A stretch of DNA of 11,336 nt, from contig SKUV01000005.1 in the NCBI GenBank assembly GCA_007129775.1, positions 1-11,336 on the forward strand, written 5' to 3'. A program made the translations under genes and the position numbers. Below are positions 1 through 6,766 of the stretch, piece by piece. The notes under the pieces were generated by a model. That model did not search any database. It saw nothing but the letters and a program-made list of their open reading frames with translations, and was not told where the DNA came from. Position 1 is the stretch's first letter. Every line of letters begins with the position of its first letter. The stretch is from Paracoccaceae bacterium. Lineage in GTDB: Bacteria; Pseudomonadota; Alphaproteobacteria; Rhodobacterales; Rhodobacteraceae.

Positions 1-138
1 ATCATCCTCGAAGGGCCGGGCGCCGAGCGTGTGACCGCAGCCTTCCAGGATACCTTCTGGGATGCCCTCGAGGGCGCGACCAGCGCCGAGTTCGTGGAGC
101 GGTTCCGTCCGATCATCGACGCCGCCAACGAAATGTAA
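1..138 (+). CDS. TRAP transporter solute-binding protein, C-terminal end (partial)
   Basis: Frame 1 is open from the window edge to a TAA at 136-138 and gives 45 residues ending in RFRPIIDAANEM. Only the tail is present, so the identification rests mainly on context: the next two genes are the small and large permease subunits of a TRAP transporter, and the solute-binding (DctP-type) gene normally precedes them. A helical, acidic tail with a run like FRPIIDAAN fits the C-terminal helix of such proteins. The full protein would be a periplasmic binding protein of about 330 residues that captures an organic acid for the permease. It could instead belong to another binding-protein family, because no ligand-binding residues lie in this fragment. 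Confidence 0.65.
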   Translation: MILEGPGAERVTAAFQDTFWDALEGATSAEFVERFRPIIDAANEM

Positions 139-150
139 TCGCCCACGAGG

Positions 151-185
151 CCGCCCCGCCGCAGCCCCCGGGCGCGGCGGGGCGG
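151..185 (+). repeat. GC-rich intercistronic hairpin between dctP and dctQ (left operon)
   Basis: A perfect 12-base inverted repeat, CCGCCCCGCCGC at 151-162 and GCGGCGGGGCGG at 174-185, encloses an 11-base loop. It starts 12 bases after the stop of the binding-protein gene and ends 25 bases before the small-permease start. No T-run follows, so it is not a canonical intrinsic terminator. Such a structure between binding-protein and permease genes commonly protects the upstream mRNA or attenuates readthrough, making the soluble protein more abundant than the membrane parts. That role is inferred; the repeat itself is seen directly. Confidence 0.75.
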
Positions 186-210
186 ACCACGACCTGCGAA
201 AGGCCCGCAT

Positions 211-726
211 ATGAAAGCCGTCTCGCTGTTCTGGCGCGGTTTCGATCTGCTGCTCAACATCCTTGCCATTGTGGCCGCCGGGCTGCTGGCTTTCATGTTT
301 CTGTCGATCATCTACGATGTGACCACGCGCAACCTGCGCATGTTCACCGTGACATGGGTGGTGGCGGTGACGGAATACGGGCTGCTTTACGTCACCGCGC
401 TGGGTGCGCCGTGGCTTCTGCGCGAACGCGGCCATGTCTCGATGGAGGCGCTGCGGTCCATGGCGCCGGATGCGTTGGCCTATTGGCTGGAAAAACTGGT
501 GCTGGTGATGTGCCTCGTCGCCTGTCTTGCGGCGGCATGGTTCGCATGGCCGGTGATCCAGCGAAACGTCGGCATGACCGATGTGCGCGCCGCCTTCATC
601 CCGCGCTGGACGATGTTCGCGCCGATCCTGCTTTCCTTCGGGCTCTGTGCGCTGCAATTCGCGCGGTTCCTGTTCCAGCCGGGCGCGTTCTTCGGCCGGG
701 GCGTGCAGCCCCAGGACGGGATCTGA
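211..726 (+). CDS. dctQ: TRAP transporter small permease subunit (DctQ family)
   Basis: This 171-residue membrane protein is the small subunit of a tripartite ATP-independent periplasmic transporter, which with the large subunit uses an ion gradient to import an organic acid delivered by the binding protein. Four hydrophobic segments lie near residues 12-35, 48-68, 92-112 and 134-153. The stretch GAPWLLRERGHVSME (65-79) carries the Arg-Gly-His-Val signature typical of DctQ proteins. Length matches the family (about 160-180). The ATG at 211 is preceded by GAAAGG at 198-203 with a 7-base gap. The gene follows the binding-protein gene and hairpin and stops 3 bases before the large-subunit start, so the three form one transport operon. 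The substrate is not evident. Confidence 0.9.
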   Translation: MKAVSLFWRGFDLLLNILAIVAAGLLAFMFLSIIYDVTTRNLRMFTVTWVVAVTEYGLLYVTALGAPWLLRERGHVSMEALRSMAPDALAYWLEKLVLVMCLVACLAAAWFAWPVIQRNVGMTDVRAAFIPRWTMFAPILLSFGLCALQFARFLFQPGAFFGRGVQPQDGI

Positions 727-729
727 GCG

Positions 730-2049
730 ATGGGCTGGGAATGGTGGCAGGCCGCGGGTCTCATGATCGGCATGGTGGTGGGGCTGATGGCGCTGTCGGT
801 GCCGGTGGCCTTCGCCTTTCTGATCGCGAACCTGATCGGCGCCTATATCTTCATGGGCGGCTTTATTGGCATGACGCAGCTTGTCGCCAATGCCGGCGAC
901 GCGGTGGCGAGCTTCGTGCTGGTTACGGTGCCCATGTTCATCCTGATGGGCAACATCTTCTTTCATTCGGGCATCGCGCTGAAGATCATCGAAACGCTGG
1001 ACCGCTCCATGCGCAAGGCGCCCGGGCGGCTGAGCTATATCTCGGTGCTCGCCGGCACGATCTTTGCCGCGCTGTCGGGCTCCAACATGGCCAACACGGC
1101 GATGATGGGCTCGCTGCTGATCCCCGAGATGCAGCGGCGGCGCTACAGCCCCTCCATGTCGATGGGGCCGATCCTCGGATCGGGGGGGCTGGCGCTCCTG
1201 ATCCCGCCCTCCACGCTGGCGGTGCTTCTGGGCTCCATCGCGCAGATCAATATCGGCGCGCTTCTGCTGGCGGGGCTTCTGCCCGGGCTGGTTCTGGCGA
1301 TGCTCTATGCCGGCACGATCTGGATACAGGTGCGGCTGAACCCGGAGGCCGCCCCGGCCTATGATGTGGAGCCCGCGCCATGGTCCGAACGGCTGCTGAT
1401 GATCTCCATCTACATCCTGCCGATGTCGCTGGTGGTGTTCTGCGTGGTGGGATTCATCCTGCTGGGCCTGTCCACGCCCACCGAGGCCGCGGCCTTCGGT
1501 GTGCTGGCGGTGCTGTTCCTGTCGGCCTGCTACGGCAGGCTGAACTGGAAGATGATCCTGCTGGCGCTGGAAGGCACGCTCAAGGTCACGGTGATGGTGT
1601 TCTTCATCATCCTCGCCTCCAAGACCTTCAGTCAGGTGCTGGCGTTTTCGGGCGCGACCGGCGGCATCATCCGCTGGGCCACCAGCTTTCAGCTGGGCAA
1701 ATACGAGATGCTTCTGCTGATGTTTCTCGTGCTGCTGCTGCTGGGCATGTTCGTCGATGCGATCTCGATCATGCTGCTGACCATCCCGATCTTCTTTCCC
1801 ATCGCGGCCACGCTGGGGGTGGAGCCTGTGTGGTTCGCGCTGGTCATGCTGCTGGCCATCGAGATGAGCGCGACGACCCCGCCATTCGGATTATTGTTAT
1901 TCGTTATGCAGGGGGTCGCGCCACGCGGCACGCGCTATATCCAGATCGTGAAATCCGCCCTGCCCTATCTGGCCTGCGATGCCGTGTTGCTGGCCGTCCT
2001 GATGTTATTCCCCGCGCTGGCGCTGTGGCTTCCGGGGATACCGTTCTGA
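730..2049 (+). CDS. dctM: TRAP transporter large permease subunit (DctM family)
   Basis: A 439-residue polytopic inner-membrane protein, the translocating subunit of the left TRAP system. Family signatures are visible: LIPPSTLAVLLG from about residue 157, LGLSTPTEAAAFG around 245-257 and TTPPFGLLLFVMQGV from 382. Many hydrophobic helices fill the rest, and length is normal (about 425-440). The ATG at 730 lies 3 bases after the dctQ stop, with GGACGGG upstream. The stop TGA shares its A with the ATG of the next gene (TGATG at 2047-2051), so permease and hydroxylase translation are probably coupled. Near the 3' end (1888-1905) a leucine run uses TTA TTG TTA, rare codons here. Which acid is transported is unknown; the downstream oxidoreductases suggest an aromatic or heterocyclic carboxylate. 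Confidence 0.93.
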   Translation: MGWEWWQAAGLMIGMVVGLMALSVPVAFAFLIANLIGAYIFMGGFIGMTQLVANAGDAVASFVLVTVPMFILMGNIFFHSGIALKIIETLDRSMRKAPGRLSYISVLAGTIFAALSGSNMANTAMMGSLLIPEMQRRRYSPSMSMGPILGSGGLALLIPPSTLAVLLGSIAQINIGALLLAGLLPGLVLAMLYAGTIWIQVRLNPEAAPAYDVEPAPWSERLLMISIYILPMSLVVFCVVGFILLGLSTPTEAAAFGVLAVLFLSACYGRLNWKMILLALEGTLKVTVMVFFIILASKTFSQVLAFSGATGGIIRWATSFQLGKYEMLLLMFLVLLLLGMFVDAISIMLLTIPIFFPIAATLGVEPVWFALVMLLAIEMSATTPPFGLLLFVMQGVAPRGTRYIQIVKSALPYLACDAVLLAVLMLFPALALWLPGIPF

Positions 2050-4349
2050 TGCTGGAAAAGCTCGGTCATTCCCGCCCGAGGGCCGAAGATGCGGACCTGC
2101 TGCGCGGACAAGGGCAGTATACCGGCGACGTTGCTGCCGAGGGCGCGGCCCATATGGCGCTGCTGCGCAGCCCGGTCGCAAGCGGCTGGCTGCGCGGGCT
2201 GGAAGCCGGCGCCGCACGCGCCATGCCCGGTGTGCTTGCCATCCTGACGCCTCAGGACATGGACGCGCGCGGCATTCGAGCCTTTGCCATGCGCTTTCCG
2301 CCGCCGGGGGTCACGCCGACGCCCCATTACCCGCTGGTGCGCGAGCGAATCACCCATGTGGGCGCGCCGCTCGCGGCCGTCATCGCCACCACCGCCGCGC
2401 AGGCGCAGGACGCGGTGGAGGCGATCGAGGCCGACATCGAGGAGACCGCGGCCGTCACCACGCCCGAAGCCGCGCTTGCCCCGCAGGCGCCGCTGGTCTG
2501 GCCCGACCGCGACAGCAACCTTGTCTTCGAACTCCACGCCGGCGATGGTGAGGCCGTGGCGCAAGCGCTGGCGGCGTCGGAGCATGTGGTCGAGGCGCGG
2601 CTCGCGATCAGCCGGGTGACCGGCCTGACGCTGGAGCCGCGCGGCATCCTCGTCGTGCCCGGGTCCGACGGCGGGCTGACCGTCTATTCCGGCGGACAAT
2701 CGGCGCACCGGCTGCGCGACGAGATCGCCGCCGCGCTCGACCTGCCGGAGGGGCGGCTGCGCGTCGTGATGCCCGAGACCGGCGGCGGCTTCGGCATGAA
2801 GATGAGTTGCTACGCCGAATATGTCCTGGCCGTCTGGGCGGCGGAGGTGCTGGGCCGCCCGGTGCGCTGGATCGCCGACCGGACCGAGGCCTTTCTGTCC
2901 GACACCCATGCCCGCGAACAGGTGGTTCATGCCCGGCTCGGGCTTGATGCGCAGGGCCATTTCACCGCGCTGGAGGTGCGCAGCGATGCCGCCATCGGCG
3001 GGCAGATCGGACAGATGAGCATCCATCCAACCGTTGCCAATCTGGGCGGGCTTGCCGGGTTCTACCGCACCCCGCTTATCGCTGCCCATGTGCGCGGCGC
3101 CTTCGTCAACACGCAGCACATGGCCCCCTATCGCGGCGCCGGCCGCCCCGAGGCGACCTATGTGATCGAGCGTCTGGTGGATATCGCCGCCGCGCACCTG
3201 CGCATCGACAAGGCGGAGCTTCGCCGTCGCAACCTGATCGCGCCCGAGGCGATGCCCTGCGAAACCCCGCTCGGATTCGTCTACGACAGCGGCGATTTCC
3301 CCGGCATCCTCGCCCGTGCGCTCGACCTGGGCGATCAGGCGGGTTTCGCCGCGCGCCGGGCCGAAGCGGCGGTGCGCGGACGTCTGCGTGGCCTCGGCAT
3401 CGCCTGCGCCATCGAAATCGCGGGCGGGCCGGTCACCGGCGTTCTGCCCGAACATGCCTGCATCGTGCTGGAGCCCGGCGCCGGCGCGACGCTGATGAGC
3501 GGCGCGGTGGATACCGGGCAGGGCCACCGCACCGCCCTGCCCCAGATCGTGGAGGCCGCGCTCGGCTGGCCGGCCGAAGACATCCGCCTGATTTCGGGCG
3601 ACAGCGCCCGGGTCGCCGCCGGCGTGGGCAGCTTCGGCTCGCGCAGCATGGGTGCCGCAGGCACCGCCGCGCTGAAGGTCTGCGCCGAAATCATCGAGAG
3701 CGCCCGCGCCGACGCCGCAGACCTGCTCGACGTCGCGCCCGATGATCTGGAATTCGAGGACGGCGCTTTTCGCGTTTCGGGCAAGAACCTCAACGTCACG
3801 CTGCAGGCGCTGGTGAACGAACACGCCCGCAGCTATCGCGCCGCCACCATGACGGCGACGGATGCGCCCACCTTTCCCAATGGCGTGCACCTGTGCGAGG
3901 TGGAGATCGACCCCGACTCCGGCACGACAGAGGTCGTGCGCTACACGGTGGTCGATGACGTGGGCACGGTCATCAACCCGCTCCTGCTGAAGGGCCAGAT
4001 CCACGGCGGGGTGGCGCAGGGGCTGGGGCAGGCGCTGGGCGAGGCCATCGTACATGACGACGCCACCGGCCAGCAACTGACCGCCTCGCTGATGGATTAC
4101 GCCGCGCCGCGGTCCGACACGCTGCCGATGATCGCGGTGGAATCGCGCCCGACGGCGACGCGGGCCAACCCGCTCGGGGCCAAGGGCGCGGGCGAGGCCG
4201 GGACGGTCGGCGCGCTGGCCGCCGGGATCAACGCGGTGGCCGATGCGCTGGCTCCGCTCGGGATCACCCATATCGACATGCCCGCGACGCCCGCCCGCAT
4301 CTGGCAGGCGATCGCGGAAGCCAAGGCAGAAAAGGGACAGGGCGGATGA
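2049..4349 (+). CDS. Molybdopterin-binding large subunit of a xanthine dehydrogenase/CO dehydrogenase-family hydroxylase
   Basis: This 766-residue protein belongs to the Mo-hydroxylase large-subunit family, which hydroxylates a carbon of an aromatic, heterocyclic or aldehyde substrate using water. An N-terminal hammerhead domain (about 20-130, with RGQGQYTGD at 19-27) precedes the Mo-binding domains. Cofactor and active-site motifs are GGQSAHR from 215, ETGGGFGMK 243-251, PYRGAGR 360-366, GQGH 490-493, GSFGSRS 527-533 and GAKGAGEAG 710-718, where E716 matches the catalytic glutamate. The YRGAGR loop is of the 'form II' type, not the Cys-bearing loop of true CO dehydrogenase. Length is normal. 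The start at 2049 overlaps the dctM stop and is where homology-like sequence begins; the frame is open further upstream, but that part lies antiphase inside dctM. The usual 2Fe-2S and FAD subunits are not adjacent. The substrate is unknown. Confidence 0.93.
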   Translation: MLEKLGHSRPRAEDADLLRGQGQYTGDVAAEGAAHMALLRSPVASGWLRGLEAGAARAMPGVLAILTPQDMDARGIRAFAMRFPPPGVTPTPHYPLVRERITHVGAPLAAVIATTAAQAQDAVEAIEADIEETAAVTTPEAALAPQAPLVWPDRDSNLVFELHAGDGEAVAQALAASEHVVEARLAISRVTGLTLEPRGILVVPGSDGGLTVYSGGQSAHRLRDEIAAALDLPEGRLRVVMPETGGGFGMKMSCYAEYVLAVWAAEVLGRPVRWIADRTEAFLSDTHAREQVVHARLGLDAQGHFTALEVRSDAAIGGQIGQMSIHPTVANLGGLAGFYRTPLIAAHVRGAFVNTQHMAPYRGAGRPEATYVIERLVDIAAAHLRIDKAELRRRNLIAPEAMPCETPLGFVYDSGDFPGILARALDLGDQAGFAARRAEAAVRGRLRGLGIACAIEIAGGPVTGVLPEHACIVLEPGAGATLMSGAVDTGQGHRTALPQIVEAALGWPAEDIRLISGDSARVAAGVGSFGSRSMGAAGTAALKVCAEIIESARADAADLLDVAPDDLEFEDGAFRVSGKNLNVTLQALVNEHARSYRAATMTATDAPTFPNGVHLCEVEIDPDSGTTEVVRYTVVDDVGTVINPLLLKGQIHGGVAQGLGQALGEAIVHDDATGQQLTASLMDYAAPRSDTLPMIAVESRPTATRANPLGAKGAGEAGTVGALAAGINAVADALAPLGITHIDMPATPARIWQAIAEAKAEKGQGG

Positions 4350-5563
4350 GTCATTGCATCGTTGTCGGCGCGGGTCCGGTCGGGGCCACCATGGGGCTTG
4401 CACTGGCCCGGCGCGGGTTTCGCGTGACGCTTGTGGAACAATCGCCCCATCTTCCGGCGGACCCGCGCGCGGCCACCCTGCAGCCACCCACCATCGACAT
4501 GCTGCATGCGTTGGGTGTCGGGCGCGAGATCCTGGCGCGCGGGCTGCTGGCGCCCACATTCCAGTTCCGCGACCGCGCCAGTGACGAGATCGTGGCGGAA
4601 TTCGACTATGGCCAGCTGGCAAGCGAGACGAATTACCCCTTCGCGCTGCAATGCGAACAGTTCAAGGTCGCAGATACCGTCATCACCGCCCTGCGCGCCG
4701 AAGCCTCGGCCAGCGTGCGCCTGGGCACGCGGCTGGTGGGCTTCACCCAGTCCGAGACCGGCGTGAGCGCAACCATCGAAAGCGCCTCGGGGACGGAGGC
4801 GCTGAAGGCCGATTACCTGATCGGCTGTGACGGCGGGCGCAGCACCGTGCGCAAGAGCCTCGGGATCGCCTTCGAGGGGTTCACCTATCCCGAACGCTTC
4901 CTCGTGCTGACCACCGCCCATGATTTCTTGCAGCGCGGTTTTGCCATCCGCAACTATGTGCTGGACCCGACCCAGTGGTGCGCGCTCTTCAAGGTGCCCG
5001 ACCAGGGCCCGCCGGGGCTGTGGCGCTGCGTCTTTCCCACGGCTGCGACGGATCAGGCCAGCGATGCGGAATGTCTGGCCGACGATTATGTGGCGGCGCA
5101 GATCGCGGGGCTCGACGGAGGGCTTGGCCTTGGCGATCTGGTGCATCGCAACCTCTATGCCGTCAACCAGCGGGTCGCGGCCAGTTTCCGCCGCGGGCGG
5201 GTCTTTCTGGCGGGCGATTCGGCGCATGTGAACAACCCGCTGGGCGGGCTGGGCATGAATTCCGGCATCCATGACGCGATGAACCTCGCCGACAAGCTGG
5301 ATCAGGCGCGCCGCGACCGCGCGCGGGCCGAGGCGCTGTTCGATGCCTATGACACTGAACGCGCCACGCTGGCGCGCGATTACGTTCAGGCCCAGACCAT
5401 CCAGAACAAGAAACGGCTGGAGGCCCGCACGCCCGAGGCACGCGAGGCCGCGCTGGCGGAGCTTCGGGCTTCTGCCGGCGACCCGGCCCGCCACAAGGCA
5501 TGGGTGATGCGGGCCTCGCTGATCGAGGGATTGCGCAACATCGCGAGGGGAGAAGCGGCATGA
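4346..5563 (+). CDS. FAD-dependent class A monooxygenase (aromatic hydroxylase type)
   Basis: A 405-residue soluble flavoprotein of the p-hydroxybenzoate hydroxylase / PheA-TfdB family, which uses NAD(P)H and oxygen to hydroxylate a phenolic or hydroxylated heteroaromatic ring. All three fingerprints are intact: the N-terminal Rossmann motif GAGPVG at 8-13 ending in E31, the CDGGRS (DG) motif at 161-166, and the GD motif LAGDSAH around D291 followed by NNPLGGLGMNSG. The segment RAATLQPPTIDML after the Rossmann fold is typical of MhpA-like hydroxylases. At 405 residues it lacks the C-terminal thioredoxin-like domain found in longer phenol hydroxylases. Its ATG overlaps the Mo-hydroxylase stop (ATGA, 4346-4349), with AGGG-rich sequence just upstream, so it likely acts on the product of that enzyme. 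Substrate is not determinable. Confidence 0.92.
   Translation: MSHCIVVGAGPVGATMGLALARRGFRVTLVEQSPHLPADPRAATLQPPTIDMLHALGVGREILARGLLAPTFQFRDRASDEIVAEFDYGQLASETNYPFALQCEQFKVADTVITALRAEASASVRLGTRLVGFTQSETGVSATIESASGTEALKADYLIGCDGGRSTVRKSLGIAFEGFTYPERFLVLTTAHDFLQRGFAIRNYVLDPTQWCALFKVPDQGPPGLWRCVFPTAATDQASDAECLADDYVAAQIAGLDGGLGLGDLVHRNLYAVNQRVAASFRRGRVFLAGDSAHVNNPLGGLGMNSGIHDAMNLADKLDQARRDRARAEALFDAYDTERATLARDYVQAQTIQNKKRLEARTPEAREAALAELRASAGDPARHKAWVMRASLIEGLRNIARGEAA
5545..5552 (+). promoter_or_regulatory. Ribosome binding site fixing the start of the isomerase-like gene
   Basis: GAGGGGAG at 5545-5552 stands 7 bases before the ATG at 5560. The same frame also has an ATG at 5500, but that would overlap the monooxygenase by 64 bases, lacks a comparable site and adds 20 residues with no family resemblance. 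The purine-rich site and the ATGA overlap favour 5560. Confidence 0.7.
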
Positions 5564-6309
5564 GCGAAGCAGTCGATACACTGGGCTACAGGCTGAAGGT
5601 CGGGGTCGTCGTACCCTCCACCAACACCACGGTTCAGCCGGAAACCGACGCGCTGCGCCTGCCCGGCGTGACCTATCACGTGGGCCGCATACCGATCACC
5701 GAGCGCAAGATCACCACCGACACTTTTCTCGACCATGTGGCTGCCATGCGCGCGGGCATCGAAAAGGCCAGCGACGAGGTGCTGACGGCGGGGGTTCAGG
5801 CCCTGATACAGGGCGTGGCGCTGGAATGTTTCTGGGGCGGTCTGGCCGGGTCGGCCGATTTGCGCAAACGCCTCGAAGACCGCTGCGGCGTGCCGGTGGT
5901 GCTGGGCTCGGAAGCCGTGCGCGCGGGGCTGGAGGCCTTTGGCGCCCGGCGCATCGCGGTGCTGACGCCCCACATGCCCAAGGGCGATGAAGAGGTGCGG
6001 GCGTGGTTCACCGAAGCGGGCTTCGAGGTGATGCGCATGTCGGGGCTGTGCTGCGAAAGCCCGCGCGCCATCGCGCAGGTGCCCGAGGCGCGCATCCGCG
6101 CGGAATTGCGCGCGCTCGACGGCGATGACGTGGAGGCGCTGGTGCAGGTGGGCACCAACCTTGCCGGCGGCGCGGTCTGCGCCGAGGCGGAGCGCTGGCT
6201 GGGCAAGCCGGCGCTGTCGATCAACACGATCAGCGCATGGGCCGCGCTGCGCGGCGCGGGCGTGACCGACCGCATCGCCGGGCGCGGCCGCATTTTCGAG
6301 GAGCACTGA
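5560..6309 (+). CDS. Maleate isomerase / arylmalonate decarboxylase family protein (Asp/Glu racemase superfamily)
   Basis: A 249-residue cytoplasmic protein. The N-terminal VGVVVPSTNTTVQPE (14-28) matches the PSxNTxxxPE signature of maleate cis-trans isomerases and arylmalonate decarboxylases, whose two-fold alpha/beta domains place two cysteines on either side of the substrate. Length is right (about 240-250). By eye, the first catalytic cysteine position falls in QGVALECFWGG (84-94) on V86, and the second in VQVGTNLAGG (195-204) on G198, so both canonical cysteines seem absent; C90 and C207 lie nearby but out of register. A maleate isomerase would convert maleate to fumarate at the end of a ring-cleavage pathway, but missing cysteines would argue for another reaction. 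It is the last gene of the left operon and overlaps the monooxygenase stop (ATGA). Family confident, activity not. Confidence 0.85.
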   Translation: MSEAVDTLGYRLKVGVVVPSTNTTVQPETDALRLPGVTYHVGRIPITERKITTDTFLDHVAAMRAGIEKASDEVLTAGVQALIQGVALECFWGGLAGSADLRKRLEDRCGVPVVLGSEAVRAGLEAFGARRIAVLTPHMPKGDEEVRAWFTEAGFEVMRMSGLCCESPRAIAQVPEARIRAELRALDGDDVEALVQVGTNLAGGAVCAEAERWLGKPALSINTISAWAALRGAGVTDRIAGRGRIFEEH

Positions 6310-6316
6310 CAGATCG

Positions 6317-6355
6317 GCCGTGCCCCGGGCCGGGCGGGGCACGGCGGGGCACGGC
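6317..6355. terminator. Convergent intergenic hairpin with tandem right arm (candidate bidirectional terminator)
   Basis: The 58-base gap between the two convergent operons holds GCCGTGCCCCG (6317-6327) and its perfect complement CGGGGCACGGC (6335-6345) around a 7-base loop. The right arm is duplicated: CGGGGCACGG occurs at 6335-6344 and again at 6345-6354, so the left arm can pair with either copy. No T-tract flanks it on either strand, so it may be a processed 3' end or a Rho-assisted stop rather than a classic terminator. Its position, 7 bases after the left operon stop and 13 before the right one, supports a role in separating the converging transcripts. Confidence 0.6.
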
Positions 6356-6367
6356 GGTCGAAGCGCG

Positions 6368-6766
6368 TCAGTCCCGCGCGTAATACTGGATCTCGAAAAA
6401 GATGCAGCCGTCGGGCGAATGGAACGGCCCGTGCGGCGTGCCGGGGGGACGGCAGGCATAGCAGGGGCCGGTGAAGCGCTCGCCGCCTTCGCCGTTCTCG
6501 TCGCAGCCTGTGATCAGCGTGCCCTGCAGCAGATACACCTCTTCCCAATAGTCGTGCAGAAAGACCATTGGCGCCACGGTTCCGGCCTGGAAGCGGATCA
6601 GCCGGGTGCGCACGCCGGTCTTTTCATCTTCGTCCAGCGCACCCGACAGCATCTTTTGCTGCACGCCCGGCGCGCCGCCCGGCACCTGATCCCAGCCATC
6701 CTCCAGATCGAGCAGGTGAAAGGGCACAGCCGGTTTCAGCGGTCTGGTGCTTGTGGTTGCCGTCAT
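6368..6766 (-). CDS. Small single-domain cupin protein
   Basis: A 132-residue protein with one cupin barrel. Motif 1 is seen as LHDYWEEVYLLQG (70-82: H71, E75/E76, G82) and motif 2 as CRPPGTPHGPF (105-115, H112). The usual HxH of motif 1 is H-D-Y here, leaving H71, a glutamate and H112 as likely metal ligands. Small cupins of this kind occur beside catabolic operons as dioxygenases, isomerases, decarboxylases or binding proteins, so no reaction is assigned. The start is the ATG at 6766, with AAGGAG seven bases upstream; the frame is open for 71 more codons, but these lie inside the PrpD-like gene and look random. Its ATG overlaps that gene's TGA (ATGA), and it is the last gene of the right operon. 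Confidence 0.85.
   Translation of the reverse strand: MTATTSTRPLKPAVPFHLLDLEDGWDQVPGGAPGVQQKMLSGALDEDEKTGVRTRLIRFQAGTVAPMVFLHDYWEEVYLLQGTLITGCDENGEGGERFTGPCYACRPPGTPHGPFHSPDGCIFFEIQYYARD

Noticed and set aside
1380..2048. Long upstream extension of the Mo-hydroxylase frame
   Set aside because: It lies out of frame inside dctM, has no family resemblance, and the start at 2049 overlaps the dctM stop where the protein's recognisable sequence begins.
1965..4622. Minus-strand open frame of 885 codons opposite the Mo-hydroxylase
   Set aside because: It is an antisense shadow produced by GC-rich third positions; the product is Arg/His-rich and low in recognisable motifs, while the plus strand encodes a clear enzyme.
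5500..5559. Earlier ATG for the isomerase-like gene
   Set aside because: It would overlap the monooxygenase by 64 bases and adds residues unlike the family; the ATG at 5560 has a good ribosome binding site.
4097..5581. Minus-strand open frame opposite the monooxygenase
   Set aside because: It is an antisense shadow of a gene with intact FAD motifs and has no plausible domain.
6317..6355. CRISPR or phage attachment site reading of the tandem repeat
   Set aside because: There are only two 10-base units with no spacers, no tRNA and no integrase; a hairpin between convergent genes explains it better.
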